DNA of 36,339 nt from Candidatus Thorarchaeota archaeon (lineage in GTDB: Archaea > Asgardarchaeota > Thorarchaeia > Thorarchaeales > Thorarchaeaceae): contig JAOUFI010000018.1 of assembly GCA_029858305.1 (NCBI GenBank), positions 1 through 36,339 on the forward strand, written 5' to 3'. How positions within the stretch are numbered: the stretch's first letter is position 1; the number at the start of each line of letters is the position of its first letter. The notes under the pieces are model-generated. The model did no database searches, had not been told where the DNA came from, and saw only the letters and a list, made by a program, of their open reading frames with translations. Both the position numbers and the translations under genes were made by a program. Shown piece by piece: positions 16,514 to 24,903 of this stretch.

Positions 16514-16588
16514 CAAGTAGGCTAGACGATGGATAGACAGCGAATAACACCGGCATAAATAGGGCAGATTTCAACTATGAACTTTTGG

Positions 16589-16867
16589 TTACTTTAAGGG
16601 TGTACCAATAAGGTGCAAGAAAGCTGCTGGTTCGTTGCCCTCGGAAATGGGACGTATTCTATAACTTGGATATGTATGACTAAGTTTTGCAGCAACACGG
16701 GTGCCAAGTAGCTTTTCGAAGATTGCTGCGTTCTTCCCACGCCAGAGGTAGATAGTCTTGGTCGAATGAAGAATGTAGACAAGGACCTTGTTAGTATCAA
16801 CAGTAACAGTATCCCCTTTGAACTCGACCATTCTTGCTTGAGAGTCAATCTCGAACGCTTCGACCAT
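16589..16867 (-). CDS. Single gelsolin-like domain protein
   Basis: A 92-residue protein that is one small alpha/beta domain. Residues 1-35 form strands (VEFKGDTVTVDTNKVLVYIL). IYLWRGKNA at 39-47 matches the gelsolin-fold signature (Y-x-W-x-G). A helix FEKLLGTRVAAKLSHTYP follows, and then the closing strand with EGNEPAAF at 76-83, which matches the E-G-x-E-P-x-x-F ending of gelsolin/villin domains. Asgard archaea are known to encode gelsolin-like proteins that act on their actins. Similar single-domain proteins also occur in other archaea, where no actin role is shown. The domain is shorter than a eukaryotic gelsolin repeat (about 110-125). It leads a minus-strand group with a winged-helix regulator. 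Actin binding is inference. Confidence 0.6.
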   Translation of the reverse strand: MVEAFEIDSQARMVEFKGDTVTVDTNKVLVYILHSTKTIYLWRGKNAAIFEKLLGTRVAAKLSHTYPSYRIRPISEGNEPAAFLHLIGTPLK

Positions 16868-17000
16868 GTCACTCTACATCTAAAATGTGCTTCTTTCTCT
16901 CTTATGACATTTTGGTGCGAGTATATTGAATATCTGACATATTGTTATAACTATCTGGAAATCATATAAGACTAGAAATTTAATAATCGAAGACGAAGAA

Positions 17001-17744
17001 GTGGAGTGGAGTCATTTGTCAGACCAAGGACACTCTGGGATAAAGTTCATAGATAGGGAGCTTAGAAGAATCGATTTCAACATTGGAGGGCTCTCTGTTT
17101 CATTTCCCTTGAATGCAATTCCAGATCAAATGTATGAAGCTATGGCAAATGCTGTGAATAGATCCGTGGATTCTCCTGAAACCTTGAATGAACTCTATGT
17201 GTCAACATTGATGAAGCCAACAGTTTCAACATTAAATGCATCGAATATCTTCCCAATCAACACAGCAAAGAAAATAGTGCGGTTGACCCTCACGGACGAA
17301 GCTCTTCAGGAATCAATTCATGAGCTTGAAGGAGTGGAACTCTCCTTCCAAGGTCGACCATTCGAGGAAACACAGGATGAACGAATCGAACTCTATCAGA
17401 AAATAATGCTTGATGACAGAAAGATAGATCGTTTCAGACTGGGCGCGGTTGAAATGTACGGCGATCAAACATATCAGAATATCCTGAGAGACCCCCGAGT
17501 CACACTAAACATGTTTTGGACGCAGGAGAAGTGGCCTCAAGCGCTTAGTTTTCAGGTCAACTGCGTTGCTGAGATTGTTCCACCTGGGGATCCTTTCTTT
17601 AGATACATGCGACTAATGCGAAGGCTCTTCAGTCAGAAGCTCATTGATCTGAGAGATTCCACTGATTACATTTGTGCCTACAAATTTTGGGTTTGCGAAT
17701 CAAAAGACAAATCACTGGCTGAGAAAGCCGGGTTCGTTCCTTAA
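17001..17744 (+). CDS. Protein of unknown function
   Basis: A 247-residue soluble protein with no recognised family. The N-terminal half has mixed strands and helices (RRIDFNIGGLSVSFPLNAIP). The C-terminal half includes ILRDPRVTLNMFW and then LSFQVNCVAEIVPPGDP. That pattern is faintly like the FMN-binding split-barrel (pyridoxamine oxidase-like) proteins, but a key flavin-binding motif was not found. The start is uncertain: GTG 17001 is first, and TTG 17016 has GGAG repeats just ahead of it. Its stop is separated by 1 bp from the stop of the convergent VWA gene. An AT-rich run (16976-16990) upstream may hold its promoter. Confidence 0.6.
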   Translation: MEWSHLSDQGHSGIKFIDRELRRIDFNIGGLSVSFPLNAIPDQMYEAMANAVNRSVDSPETLNELYVSTLMKPTVSTLNASNIFPINTAKKIVRLTLTDEALQESIHELEGVELSFQGRPFEETQDERIELYQKIMLDDRKIDRFRLGAVEMYGDQTYQNILRDPRVTLNMFWTQEKWPQALSFQVNCVAEIVPPGDPFFRYMRLMRRLFSQKLIDLRDSTDYICAYKFWVCESKDKSLAEKAGFVP

Positions 17745-17745
17745 G

Positions 17746-20283
17746 CTAATAATTCGTAACTCTCAATAGCTTCGCGGGCAGTTCCTCAACTGAATTGATC
17801 TCCAGAACTACCCCATGAGCCTTCTTTGCTAGACTATCTGCAGCCTGAGGATTATGCTCGTGCGTAGGCACAAGAATGATCATCTTTATCCCTAATGGTT
17901 TCATTCTCTCGGCAAGATCCTCGCAAATTTGCTGGTCACTCAAATACATATCAGAACTGAAGATGAATATTTTCTCTTTTGCTCTGGTGTCCTCGAAATT
18001 TCTAAGAGCAAGCTTCATGGATTCTTGACCACCAGTTCCCCCTCCAGCCCGTGCCTCCAAGAGGTCTGATGCTACCTTTTCGACAGATATGTTCCTGTTT
18101 GCTATTTCCTTAACAACATGTGTCATATTATCAAAAAGGACTACACCAAAATCATCTTTCTTAACTCCATAGAGTCCAGCCATGACAGAGATTGCGAGCA
18201 TTCCAAGTTTCCTTGGTGAGTCCATTGAGCCACTCTTGTCCAAGGCCCAATAGAAGGCACGATGTCCCATATAGGTCTCAGTAACAAGAAAATCTGAGGT
18301 CTCGATGATCTTGAAATTGGTACGACCCTCAGCGAGGAGTAAGTCAATGGTCTCCTCAAGATTAATCAGGTCAATTTCGTCTCCAATTCTAAAGGGCCGG
18401 ACGGTCGTTGATTCTTGGATGCCTCCGAGCATACTTGACCCCATAGTCTGTTTCGCGTATCTCATTCCGAGGTCAATCAGGAGCCTTTTCGCTATTTCAC
18501 GTAATTTCTGCTTGAGCTCAGGAGGTAACTCATCTCTATATGTATACCAGATTTTTATGATGTTCGTGGCAGGACCACCTAGAAGACCTCCAAGTGCCAT
18601 ATTAGCTCGGTCTTTATCATATGCTTGACCAGGAACTCCACTCACTTGAGGTTGATACCCATATCCACGACGTTGCATGCCGGAGCCTTGTGTCCCCATT
18701 GCCGCATGCAGGTCCTCATGAGCTACCGCTCCAAGAGCGCTCTGATTGCCCATCTGTGCAGCGATATCACCAAGTTGTCTCAATTGTTGTTGAGAAAGAC
18801 CAGCTGAAGCTATGAGGCTGTGCAATCGTTCGAAGTCTTTCACTCCAGCTTGTATGAGTTTCTTGATGACCTCAAAGGAGGGATTAACCAATTCCAAGAT
18901 CTCTTCCTCAGTCATCCCCAGTTTCTCGCCAGCCTTTCTGATTGTTTCTGTGGAAGGAACCTGTCCAAGTCTTGATACATGCTTTACAGTCTGTCGAAGA
19001 TGCTGTTTGGTCGGAGAGCGCTCCACAGCCTTGTTTGCCAATTCATTCATTGCTTCGTTCCATTGATCTTTAGTGGCTTGGCTCGGCAGATTCTCTTGAT
19101 GAGGTTGATTCTGAGCAAGAGCAGATCTAAGAAAATCGGAGGGTGATGATCGAGAATCAGCACTTTCAACTAGACTCTGTGTCTGCTTGTTTACCAAGCT
19201 TTCCCAATTTGCGTTATCTCGAGCGTTCTCTGCTAACTGCCGCATATCTACTCTATTGCTGGCTCCAGAATCAAATTGTTGATCGTATTGCATTAGGAGA
19301 TCATCCATAATGTCTTTTCCCGTTGCATCTTTTATTTTATGAGCAAATGCAGCTGCATCACTAAGCGAGAACTGCTGAGGTGCAGCCTTTATGAACTTGT
19401 CAAGATTTTCAGGAACTCTTCCAAGCTCTCTAGCGTAATCAGCAGCCTCACTGAGGTCATCTAAAGCATCTTGCAACTTTTTGTCCATAGCTTTGTGTTG
19501 TTCAGGTGTGAGAGATCCAAGTTCCTCCATATGCTTCAAAGCACGTGCTGCTGTGGTCGTATCTCTCTCTGCAAGTTCTGAAAAACGGTCTTCAATATCA
19601 GAATCTCCTCTAAGAGAACTTGCAGCAATCTGTTCTGCAGCATTCGGCGAGTTGCAGACATCATCAAGACAATCCAACGGTTGCGAGTTCTGAATGTCCT
19701 TTGTCGAGAGACCTCCAAAATGCTCCATGAGCTCTTGAGCTGCGGTTTCTTTCAATTCTTGATCACTTGTTATGCCTCGAAGCACAACCTCGCCATCGGA
19801 AAGGTAATCATGAGCAGCATTATAGAGTCGTTTATCTCGTTTCTTGCGCAGTTTCAACAGATACTCATAGCCTGCTTCAACCTTGTCCTTCTTGATGATT
19901 TTAGCTAGTTCCTGTTCACGTCGTATCTGGTCCATGACCTTGGAGAGAGCATCTGACTTCCCCTGTTGAATAGCAACCTGCTGCTGGTCAGGAGTGGGTT
20001 TCTTCTCCTCCTTTTCTCGGCCTAAGAGAATATCCTCTGCAACCTCTCGTGCAATCTTCTGGTCTGGAGGAAAGGTTGTGTAGATTGCTGCATCGAGGAA
20101 GTCCTCAAGGGTCAACTTCCCATTTCGGAAATAGCGAGCAGAGAGAAGTTGAGGAATTGACTGCGTCTGTCGAACGCTTGGCTTTTTAGTCACATCCTTC
20201 CTCAGGCGCATCCGTTTTGTGAACTCATGGGCAAATAGGGGTGCATTACTTGGGAGAGGAGAGATTTTGGGCTGGGTCGCCAT
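17746..20283 (-). CDS. Large VWA-domain protein, partner of the MoxR-type ATPase
   Basis: An 845-residue cytoplasmic protein. The last 190 residues form a von Willebrand factor A domain. The metal site DKSGSM starts at D682, strands AFYWAL and FGVVLFD follow, then AGGGTGGQES (the usual third metal loop) and the final IFIFSSDMYLSD. The preceding 650 residues are helix-rich, charged and glutamine-rich, with no recognised domain, and include a stretch rich in Gly, Met and Gln around residue 530. The gene begins 5 bp after the MoxR stop, with GGGAG before its ATG. This MoxR-VWA order is common in bacteria and archaea, where the pair remodels or metallates a target protein. The target is not visible in the window. 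The N-terminal part is much longer than in common CoxE-like proteins. Confidence 0.8.
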   Translation of the reverse strand: MATQPKISPLPSNAPLFAHEFTKRMRLRKDVTKKPSVRQTQSIPQLLSARYFRNGKLTLEDFLDAAIYTTFPPDQKIAREVAEDILLGREKEEKKPTPDQQQVAIQQGKSDALSKVMDQIRREQELAKIIKKDKVEAGYEYLLKLRKKRDKRLYNAAHDYLSDGEVVLRGITSDQELKETAAQELMEHFGGLSTKDIQNSQPLDCLDDVCNSPNAAEQIAASSLRGDSDIEDRFSELAERDTTTAARALKHMEELGSLTPEQHKAMDKKLQDALDDLSEAADYARELGRVPENLDKFIKAAPQQFSLSDAAAFAHKIKDATGKDIMDDLLMQYDQQFDSGASNRVDMRQLAENARDNANWESLVNKQTQSLVESADSRSSPSDFLRSALAQNQPHQENLPSQATKDQWNEAMNELANKAVERSPTKQHLRQTVKHVSRLGQVPSTETIRKAGEKLGMTEEEILELVNPSFEVIKKLIQAGVKDFERLHSLIASAGLSQQQLRQLGDIAAQMGNQSALGAVAHEDLHAAMGTQGSGMQRRGYGYQPQVSGVPGQAYDKDRANMALGGLLGGPATNIIKIWYTYRDELPPELKQKLREIAKRLLIDLGMRYAKQTMGSSMLGGIQESTTVRPFRIGDEIDLINLEETIDLLLAEGRTNFKIIETSDFLVTETYMGHRAFYWALDKSGSMDSPRKLGMLAISVMAGLYGVKKDDFGVVLFDNMTHVVKEIANRNISVEKVASDLLEARAGGGTGGQESMKLALRNFEDTRAKEKIFIFSSDMYLSDQQICEDLAERMKPLGIKMIILVPTHEHNPQAADSLAKKAHGVVLEINSVEELPAKLLRVTNY

Positions 20284-20288
20284 TCAGA

Positions 20289-21197
20289 TTAGCTCCCAAG
20301 ACTACTTCGAACCAATGCGTTCACTGCGGGTTCTGCATCGATACCAGGTCTGAAGCGTAAAGCACCGACGAGAACGTATGTTGCTGCCGATGATAGCGTA
20401 GCATGTGAGATGGTCTTCTCCTTCTGACGCTTCGTCATCTCTGCAGAGAGTCTTGCTATGGAGATACCGGCCCGTATGCTTGCAGGAATCTCAATATCCG
20501 TGCTAATACGTGTCGCAGATACAAGTCCATATATTTTCTCTAGAACAGCATCAGAGAGTGTATACTCGGGGCTGTTCATCTTGATAATCTCCAGTTCAGT
20601 TTCCTTGCGCGGGTAACCTAATCGTATCCAGACACGGATACGGTCTCGCAATGCCTCACTCAACCTGTGCGCACCGGACATCTCTTCCGGGTTCATTGTC
20701 AAAACTGGGAAAAATCCCTCGCTTGCCTTTATTCGACCCAATCGTTGAACACTGATGGAGCCTTCCTCAAAGGGATCCAATAATGAGTTCTGCACATACT
20801 CACTGAGCCTGTTCCCCTCATTGAGGCCAAAGACGCCCCCAAAGACCATGCTCTTGAGTAAGGGACCTGGCTCAAAGGCTTCAAGGGAGAAACCCTGATT
20901 GAGGACAATGCTTGGATTGAAAGCGCCAGTCAAATGAGAGGGTCGAACTCCCTCATCACCAGTCACCCAGTAAAGGTCACGGCCAGTTTTTTCGGCGTAG
21001 GCACGTAGGATCAGAGTCTTTCCAACTCCTGGCGGCCCTATAATTCCAGGTATGAGCTTCGCGTTCTCGCAGTCCTCGAGAACATCAAAGGCATCTGCAT
21101 ATTGCTCTTTAATGACAATACGAACCTTTTCCTTCTGAGCTGCTGCTAGCCGTTCCTCGAAGTTTTTCTTAAAATGAAGTATCTCATTCTGCAACAT
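20289..21197 (-). CDS. MoxR/CbbQ-type AAA+ ATPase
   Basis: A 302-residue AAA+ ATPase. The Walker A motif GPPGVGKT lies at 54-61. The Walker B region reads GVFGLNEGNR, so N127-E128 replaces the usual Asp-Glu. Sensor 1 is LTMNPEE, the arginine-finger region LSEALRDRIRVW, and a C-terminal helical lid follows. The family acts with VWA proteins as a chaperone that helps assemble or activate enzymes such as methanol or CO dehydrogenase and RuBisCO. Here the VWA partner follows directly. The Asn in Walker B could lower magnesium binding or hydrolysis, though the catalytic Glu remains. A TATA-like box lies 41-48 bp upstream. The lid segment RPGIDAEPAVNALVRSS ends the protein. Confidence 0.85.
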   Translation of the reverse strand: MLQNEILHFKKNFEERLAAAQKEKVRIVIKEQYADAFDVLEDCENAKLIPGIIGPPGVGKTLILRAYAEKTGRDLYWVTGDEGVRPSHLTGAFNPSIVLNQGFSLEAFEPGPLLKSMVFGGVFGLNEGNRLSEYVQNSLLDPFEEGSISVQRLGRIKASEGFFPVLTMNPEEMSGAHRLSEALRDRIRVWIRLGYPRKETELEIIKMNSPEYTLSDAVLEKIYGLVSATRISTDIEIPASIRAGISIARLSAEMTKRQKEKTISHATLSSAATYVLVGALRFRPGIDAEPAVNALVRSSLGS

Positions 21198-21237
21198 AAT
21201 GCCCCCATTATATCATACTAGATGTGACCTAGCGGGG

Positions 21238-21245
21238 TATATATT
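21238..21245 (-). promoter_or_regulatory. TATA-like box for the MoxR-VWA operon
   Basis: The minus strand reads AATATATA here, 41-48 bp before the ATG at 21197. This spacing would give a leader of about 15-20 bases. Confidence 0.45.
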
Positions 21246-21304
21246 CATCACTCTTTCAGGTCGAGTGATTTGATAAGGGTTACCCATCCGATGCAAATGC
21301 AAGA

Positions 21305-22288
21305 TTATTTGTCGCCAAGCTCAGGATAGGCATAGAGTGCTGGCTGTCCGCCAGTGTGCCAGAATACTGTTGGTGTATCGGCGGAAATATCCCCATTAAG
21401 GGCCATTCTGATGAGCGCGAGACCTGCCTTTCCAGTATATACCGGGTCAAGGATTATGCCATCCATCTTCGCGAACATATCAAGAGTGGTCTTGACTCCG
21501 TCGCTCAATATTCCATATCCCTCACCAATGAAGCTGTCATTCACATTGATCTTAGGCTTGAAAGCGCAAACCTCTGGGTATTCATCAATGATTCGTGCGA
21601 TGAGATTCTGCACTCGATTCTTTGTTGTTTCAGCATCACTGAGGACGCTCACTCCGATGATATCAATATCAAGGTCAAGTATGTGAGCACCAATGATAAT
21701 GCCAGCCAGAGTCCCTCCTGTTCCAGTTGGCACAAGAATTTTACCAGGCATGAACTGCTCTTCCATGGTCTGGGCAAGAAGTTCCTCCATTGCTATGGCA
21801 TATGGAATTGTTCCAACAGGCATTTCAGCTCCTGCGGGGACCGCATAGGGATTAAGACCAAAGTCCTTTAGGGTCTCTATCACCTCATTCAGTCGAGTAT
21901 TCAACGTCATTAGCCCATCAATGGGATAGAATTTCATCTCCGCGCCTAACATCCGGTCCAAGAGCAAATTGCCTGTGTAGTGTGCTGGTTCCTCTCCACC
22001 CAAAAGAAGAATGCATCGTAGTCCTGTAGCAGCACATGCGGCGGCTGTCTGCCGGCAATGATTACTCTGTATGCCACCTACTGTGACGAGAGTGTCTGCT
22101 TTATTCTTTCGAGCATCACCTAGAACATACTCAAGCTTGCGGACCTTATTACCTCCGAATGATAGACCGGTCAGGTCATCACGTTTTATCCATAGCTCGT
22201 CAAGGCCAATTGAATTTCCTAGATTCTTTAATCTATGAAATGGAGTAGGTAGGAATGCTAGTTTTTCACGTGGGAGATCATTGAACAT
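21305..22288 (-). CDS. PLP-dependent D-cysteine desulfhydrase / ACC deaminase family enzyme
   Basis: A 327-residue fold-type II PLP enzyme. K48 in SFGGNKVRKLEY is the Schiff-base lysine. IQSNHCRQ at 74-81 is the substrate loop, and VPTGTGGTLAGI binds the PLP phosphate. DPVYTGKAG near residue 285 and FWHTGGQPALYAY at the end are family signatures. Members are D-cysteine desulfhydrase, L-cysteate sulfo-lyase and 1-aminocyclopropane-1-carboxylate deaminase; sequence by eye cannot separate them. D-cysteine desulfhydrase is the more common annotation in archaea and makes sulfide, pyruvate and ammonia. Its ATG lies 1 bp after the stop of the VIT/CCC1 gene, so both belong to one transcript. Confidence 0.8.
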   Translation of the reverse strand: MFNDLPREKLAFLPTPFHRLKNLGNSIGLDELWIKRDDLTGLSFGGNKVRKLEYVLGDARKNKADTLVTVGGIQSNHCRQTAAACAATGLRCILLLGGEEPAHYTGNLLLDRMLGAEMKFYPIDGLMTLNTRLNEVIETLKDFGLNPYAVPAGAEMPVGTIPYAIAMEELLAQTMEEQFMPGKILVPTGTGGTLAGIIIGAHILDLDIDIIGVSVLSDAETTKNRVQNLIARIIDEYPEVCAFKPKINVNDSFIGEGYGILSDGVKTTLDMFAKMDGIILDPVYTGKAGLALIRMALNGDISADTPTVFWHTGGQPALYAYPELGDK

Positions 22289-22289
22289 T

Positions 22290-22949
22290 TCAACCAGCAG
22301 CTCCTGTCAACCATGAAATCACAACCATCAATATTGCAGTAACAATTCCCGCGAATAGGGTCTTAGCTCCATAAGACCACATATTCTTTTTCGAAACTGC
22401 TCCCAAGAAGAGACCTAATGCAAACAGGAGAGTCATACATATGCCTATAGACATGTAGAACGCAAAATGATACTCAAGAATACCTGTTGGTACAAAAAAT
22501 AGTGGAATGATGATAAGGAAAGCTGCTATTGCTGGAGAAGCACCATCGACAAGTGCCACAACGACTGAGGTAGTTTTTCCTGCTTTTGCATACATTGAGT
22601 CGCTCATATCAGTCAGCATGGCACGACCTAGATCCTCAACCGCGCGGTCTTGTTCTGCACTTTCTGCAAGATAGGAACCACTGAATCCAGAAATTGCCAT
22701 CGCGATGCTGGTTCCAAATGCTGCTAAGAGAATAGCAGAGAATCCAGGTTGAGGATTCAAGGGATTTATTGTTAGGAGACCTCCCAGAATAAGACCAAGC
22801 ATTGTGAGGGCGCCATCAAAGGCATTCATTGCAAGATAACGTCGTGCAATCTCTACGCCCTGAGTAAGCTCCAAAGCCCTCATTAATCGATGAATGAACC
22901 CGCCTTCATGAGCTGGGTATGGACCATTAGTGTCTTCAGTGTCAGCCAC
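22290..22949 (-). CDS. VIT1/CCC1-family membrane transporter
   Basis: A 219-residue membrane protein with five predicted helices. The first, after LMRALELTQGVEIARRYLAMN, reads AFDGALTMLGLILGGLL, matching the first helix (D-G-x-x-x-x-x-G) of the VIT/CCC1 family of iron and manganese exporters. The charged loop ESAEQDRAVEDLGRAML is where the cytosolic metal-binding part lies in plant VIT1, but here it is short and carries few Glu and Met. Helices at LVDGASPAIAAFLIIIPLFF, FYMSIGICMTLLFALGLF and TLFAGIVTAILMVVISW follow. The likely role is divalent metal export or detoxification. The start is GTG 22949 with GGAG about 12 bases ahead. It is followed 1 bp later by the PLP enzyme gene and preceded by a small Cys-rich membrane peptide gene. 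Confidence 0.75.
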   Translation of the reverse strand: MADTEDTNGPYPAHEGGFIHRLMRALELTQGVEIARRYLAMNAFDGALTMLGLILGGLLTINPLNPQPGFSAILLAAFGTSIAMAISGFSGSYLAESAEQDRAVEDLGRAMLTDMSDSMYAKAGKTTSVVVALVDGASPAIAAFLIIIPLFFVPTGILEYHFAFYMSIGICMTLLFALGLFLGAVSKKNMWSYGAKTLFAGIVTAILMVVISWLTGAAG

Positions 22950-22999
22950 GAAAACCGTTTCTCCATGAGATAGATTTGAGCCTACCTACCTCTGTCTCG

Positions 23000-23005
23000 T
23001 TATAA
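23000..23005 (-). promoter_or_regulatory. TATA-like box for the VIT/CCC1 gene
   Basis: TTATAA lies about 50 bp upstream of the GTG start at 22949, in the 77-bp gap after the small membrane peptide gene. Confidence 0.3.
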
Positions 23006-23026
23006 GTTCTCTCTCTGTTAAATAAC

Positions 23027-23212
23027 CTACCAAATGAATGTGAAGAGGCCACCATAAAATGCAAGCAATGCAATGAGCAGAACAAGTAAAATGCCTGCAC
23101 ATAATAGATAAAGCCAGCATTCGCAAATGCGTGTGCAGCAGCCTTTGCTTTGTGGAGGTTTTGAAGGTTCTTGAGGGGGTCTATAGTCACCAGGCATTGG
23201 AATCTCAGTCAT
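23027..23212 (-). CDS. Small Cys-rich tail-anchored membrane peptide
   Basis: A 61-residue protein with a proline-rich hydrophilic head (PMPGDYRPPQEPSKPPQ), a cysteine cluster (C25, C26, C30, C32, C38) and one hydrophobic helix to the C-terminus (LCAGILLVLLIALLAFYGGLF). The cluster CCTRICEC could bind a metal or be lipid-modified. The other frame over this region (22942-23190) is far less protein-like. It is divergent from the zinc-ribbon membrane protein gene and 77 bp upstream of the VIT/CCC1 gene on the same strand, so a metal-related role is conceivable but not shown. No family was recognised. Confidence 0.55.
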   Translation of the reverse strand: MTEIPMPGDYRPPQEPSKPPQSKGCCTRICECWLYLLCAGILLVLLIALLAFYGGLFTFIW

Positions 23213-23349
23213 AATATTAGCCTCATTATGTCCTACTGATACGAGTCATCAGAACGCGAATCAGTCTTATGAGGATTGCTGGGGTAAATTAAAGATGCTT
23301 GAATGAATTGAGTCCAGAGTGAGGATAGTAGGCGCATATATTTTAAGCC

Positions 23350-23357
23350 TTTAAAAT
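23350..23357 (+). promoter_or_regulatory. TATA-like box for the zinc-ribbon membrane protein genes
   Basis: TTTAAAAT lies about 55 bp before the ATG at 23410. A second AT-rich run, ATATATTTTAAG (23336-23347), lies just upstream. Either could serve as TATA box. Confidence 0.35.
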
Positions 23358-23409
23358 GAAAGAGAGTCATTGCATGTAGCAATACTGCACGCGTGATTTG
23401 AGGAGAAGA

Positions 23410-24903
23410 ATGTTGCCAGAGGAAAACAAGGTCTACACAATCTTTGACAGACCCAAAGGACTCAGGTTTGTTGGTCTTCTGCAAATGGCATTTGGAGCTG
23501 TTGGAGTTCTTGCCACTATTGGACTAGTCGTAGCTTCAATCATCGGTAGCACTGAGTTACCAGGGGGAATAGGATACGTCTATGCAATTCTTGTATTCGT
23601 TGGAGTTGCACTTCCATGTTTGGTTATTGGAAACTTCGTAGATGATCTAAGGAGAAATGCAGTAATTGCTCAGATCATTTATAGTCTTGCGGCGATGGGG
23701 CTTGCTGGTCTCTTTCTATTTGTGCGTGGTCTTCAGTACATGTGGACTGTACCACTCTTCGAATTTGAAATTGTGATTGCCATAGGGAATCTTTCTGCAT
23801 TCATAATTATTGCTCAAGCGTTCATCGTTTTGTATCTCGCTCTTGCTTGGGGTAGTGCTGTTCCGCCACCAGGTGCGAAGGTAATACGTGATCGAGGAGA
23901 AGCAAGGAGGTATGAAGAAGGTCTCATCCCCTTGCCATTTACTCCCGCAGTTCTATCCTCAGATGGTATGACTGAACTCTCAGAAGATGAATCAAAACAC
24001 GTTCTTGAGATTCGCAAGGAGTTTACCGAAGAAGGAATGGCAGTTCTTTGTTCCAACTGCGGAGGAGCAACTCCTCTCACTAAGGTGAATAGAAATAGAC
24101 TCCAGTGTGATTATTGCGGCGTCACTCTTGGTGTAAGTAGCATCTTTGTTCCTTGTAACAACCACCCGGAATATCTTGCTGCGACAACATGCGCAGTCTG
24201 TGGAGATCACTTTTGTAGAAAGTGTCTCACAGCTCAAGAACCACCTGTTGACGAACGATGGGCAGGTTCTACCATCTTCATGTGTCGGAAATGCTTCGAA
24301 GGGCGGTATAGACCCGCTGTGACAACCACTTCCTTTGTGATACCTATTGACAAGCTGTTTTCAACCGCAGGTTCAAGATTCGCAACGGTAGGGAGAGTCT
24401 ACGGACGCTTTCTTGGAGCGTATGGCAGTGTAATGAAACATCTATGGCGGCTTCCACTTGAGCTACTTGGCAGCCTTGGCAAGAGCGGAGGAGGTGGTGG
24501 TGGGGACAATTGTGTTGGTGCTCTAATTATGATTGTAATCATAATCATTGCGATACCCATCCTAGCTGGTGTTCTACTCCTCATCGGTGCTATCGTTATC
24601 ATTCCGTTTCTCTTCTATGCGGGTCTAATCGCAGTCACATTCGAAGCTATCAAAGTAATCAGAAAGACAGATTTTCAATCAATAGATAGTATTCGTAATC
24701 AGAGCATTGTCGAGAAGAAGAAGCCAAAGCAGAAGCAATCCAAAATGAGACCTGCTATAAGATCATGGGAAAATGATTATGAAAGAATACCCTCTGAAGC
24801 GCGCAGAAAACAAATGGAAGAGCTTCGACAACGAGAGGAGGAGCGTCGAAGACGTATCTACGAGAACAAAAAGCAAGCTCAGTCATTTTGGGGGGAGAGA
24901 TAG
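23410..24903 (+). CDS. Multi-pass membrane protein with zinc-ribbon and B-box-like cysteine clusters
   Basis: A 497-residue protein. ATG 23410 follows GAGGAG (23400-23405) and is preferred over TTG 23398. Four membrane helices lie in the first 150 residues (LLQMAFGAVGVLATIGLVV, YAILVFVGVALPCLVIG, IYSLAAMGLAGLFLF, FIIIAQAFIVLYLALAWG). Then comes a zinc ribbon, CSNCGG...CDYCG, and a cluster CNNHPEYLAATTCAVCG / CRKCL / CRKC that recalls a B-box-type zinc finger. After a Gly stretch (GGGGGGDNC) a hydrophobic hairpin follows (MIVIIIIAIPILAGVLLLIG), and last a charged tail rich in Arg/Glu. The gene overlaps the next by 1 bp. The two share the cysteine module, so they are probably paralogous partners. 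The function is unknown. Confidence 0.75.
   Translation: MLPEENKVYTIFDRPKGLRFVGLLQMAFGAVGVLATIGLVVASIIGSTELPGGIGYVYAILVFVGVALPCLVIGNFVDDLRRNAVIAQIIYSLAAMGLAGLFLFVRGLQYMWTVPLFEFEIVIAIGNLSAFIIIAQAFIVLYLALAWGSAVPPPGAKVIRDRGEARRYEEGLIPLPFTPAVLSSDGMTELSEDESKHVLEIRKEFTEEGMAVLCSNCGGATPLTKVNRNRLQCDYCGVTLGVSSIFVPCNNHPEYLAATTCAVCGDHFCRKCLTAQEPPVDERWAGSTIFMCRKCFEGRYRPAVTTTSFVIPIDKLFSTAGSRFATVGRVYGRFLGAYGSVMKHLWRLPLELLGSLGKSGGGGGGDNCVGALIMIVIIIIAIPILAGVLLLIGAIVIIPFLFYAGLIAVTFEAIKVIRKTDFQSIDSIRNQSIVEKKKPKQKQSKMRPAIRSWENDYERIPSEARRKQMEELRQREEERRRRIYENKKQAQSFWGER

Noticed and set aside
16594..16872. Alternative frame over the gelsolin-like gene
   Set aside because: Low-complexity Ser/Leu sequence; the other frame has clear domain signatures.
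22942..23190. 82-codon frame on minus overlapping the Cys-rich peptide gene
   Set aside because: The 61-residue frame has a coherent head-plus-helix layout; this one is a shadow of it.
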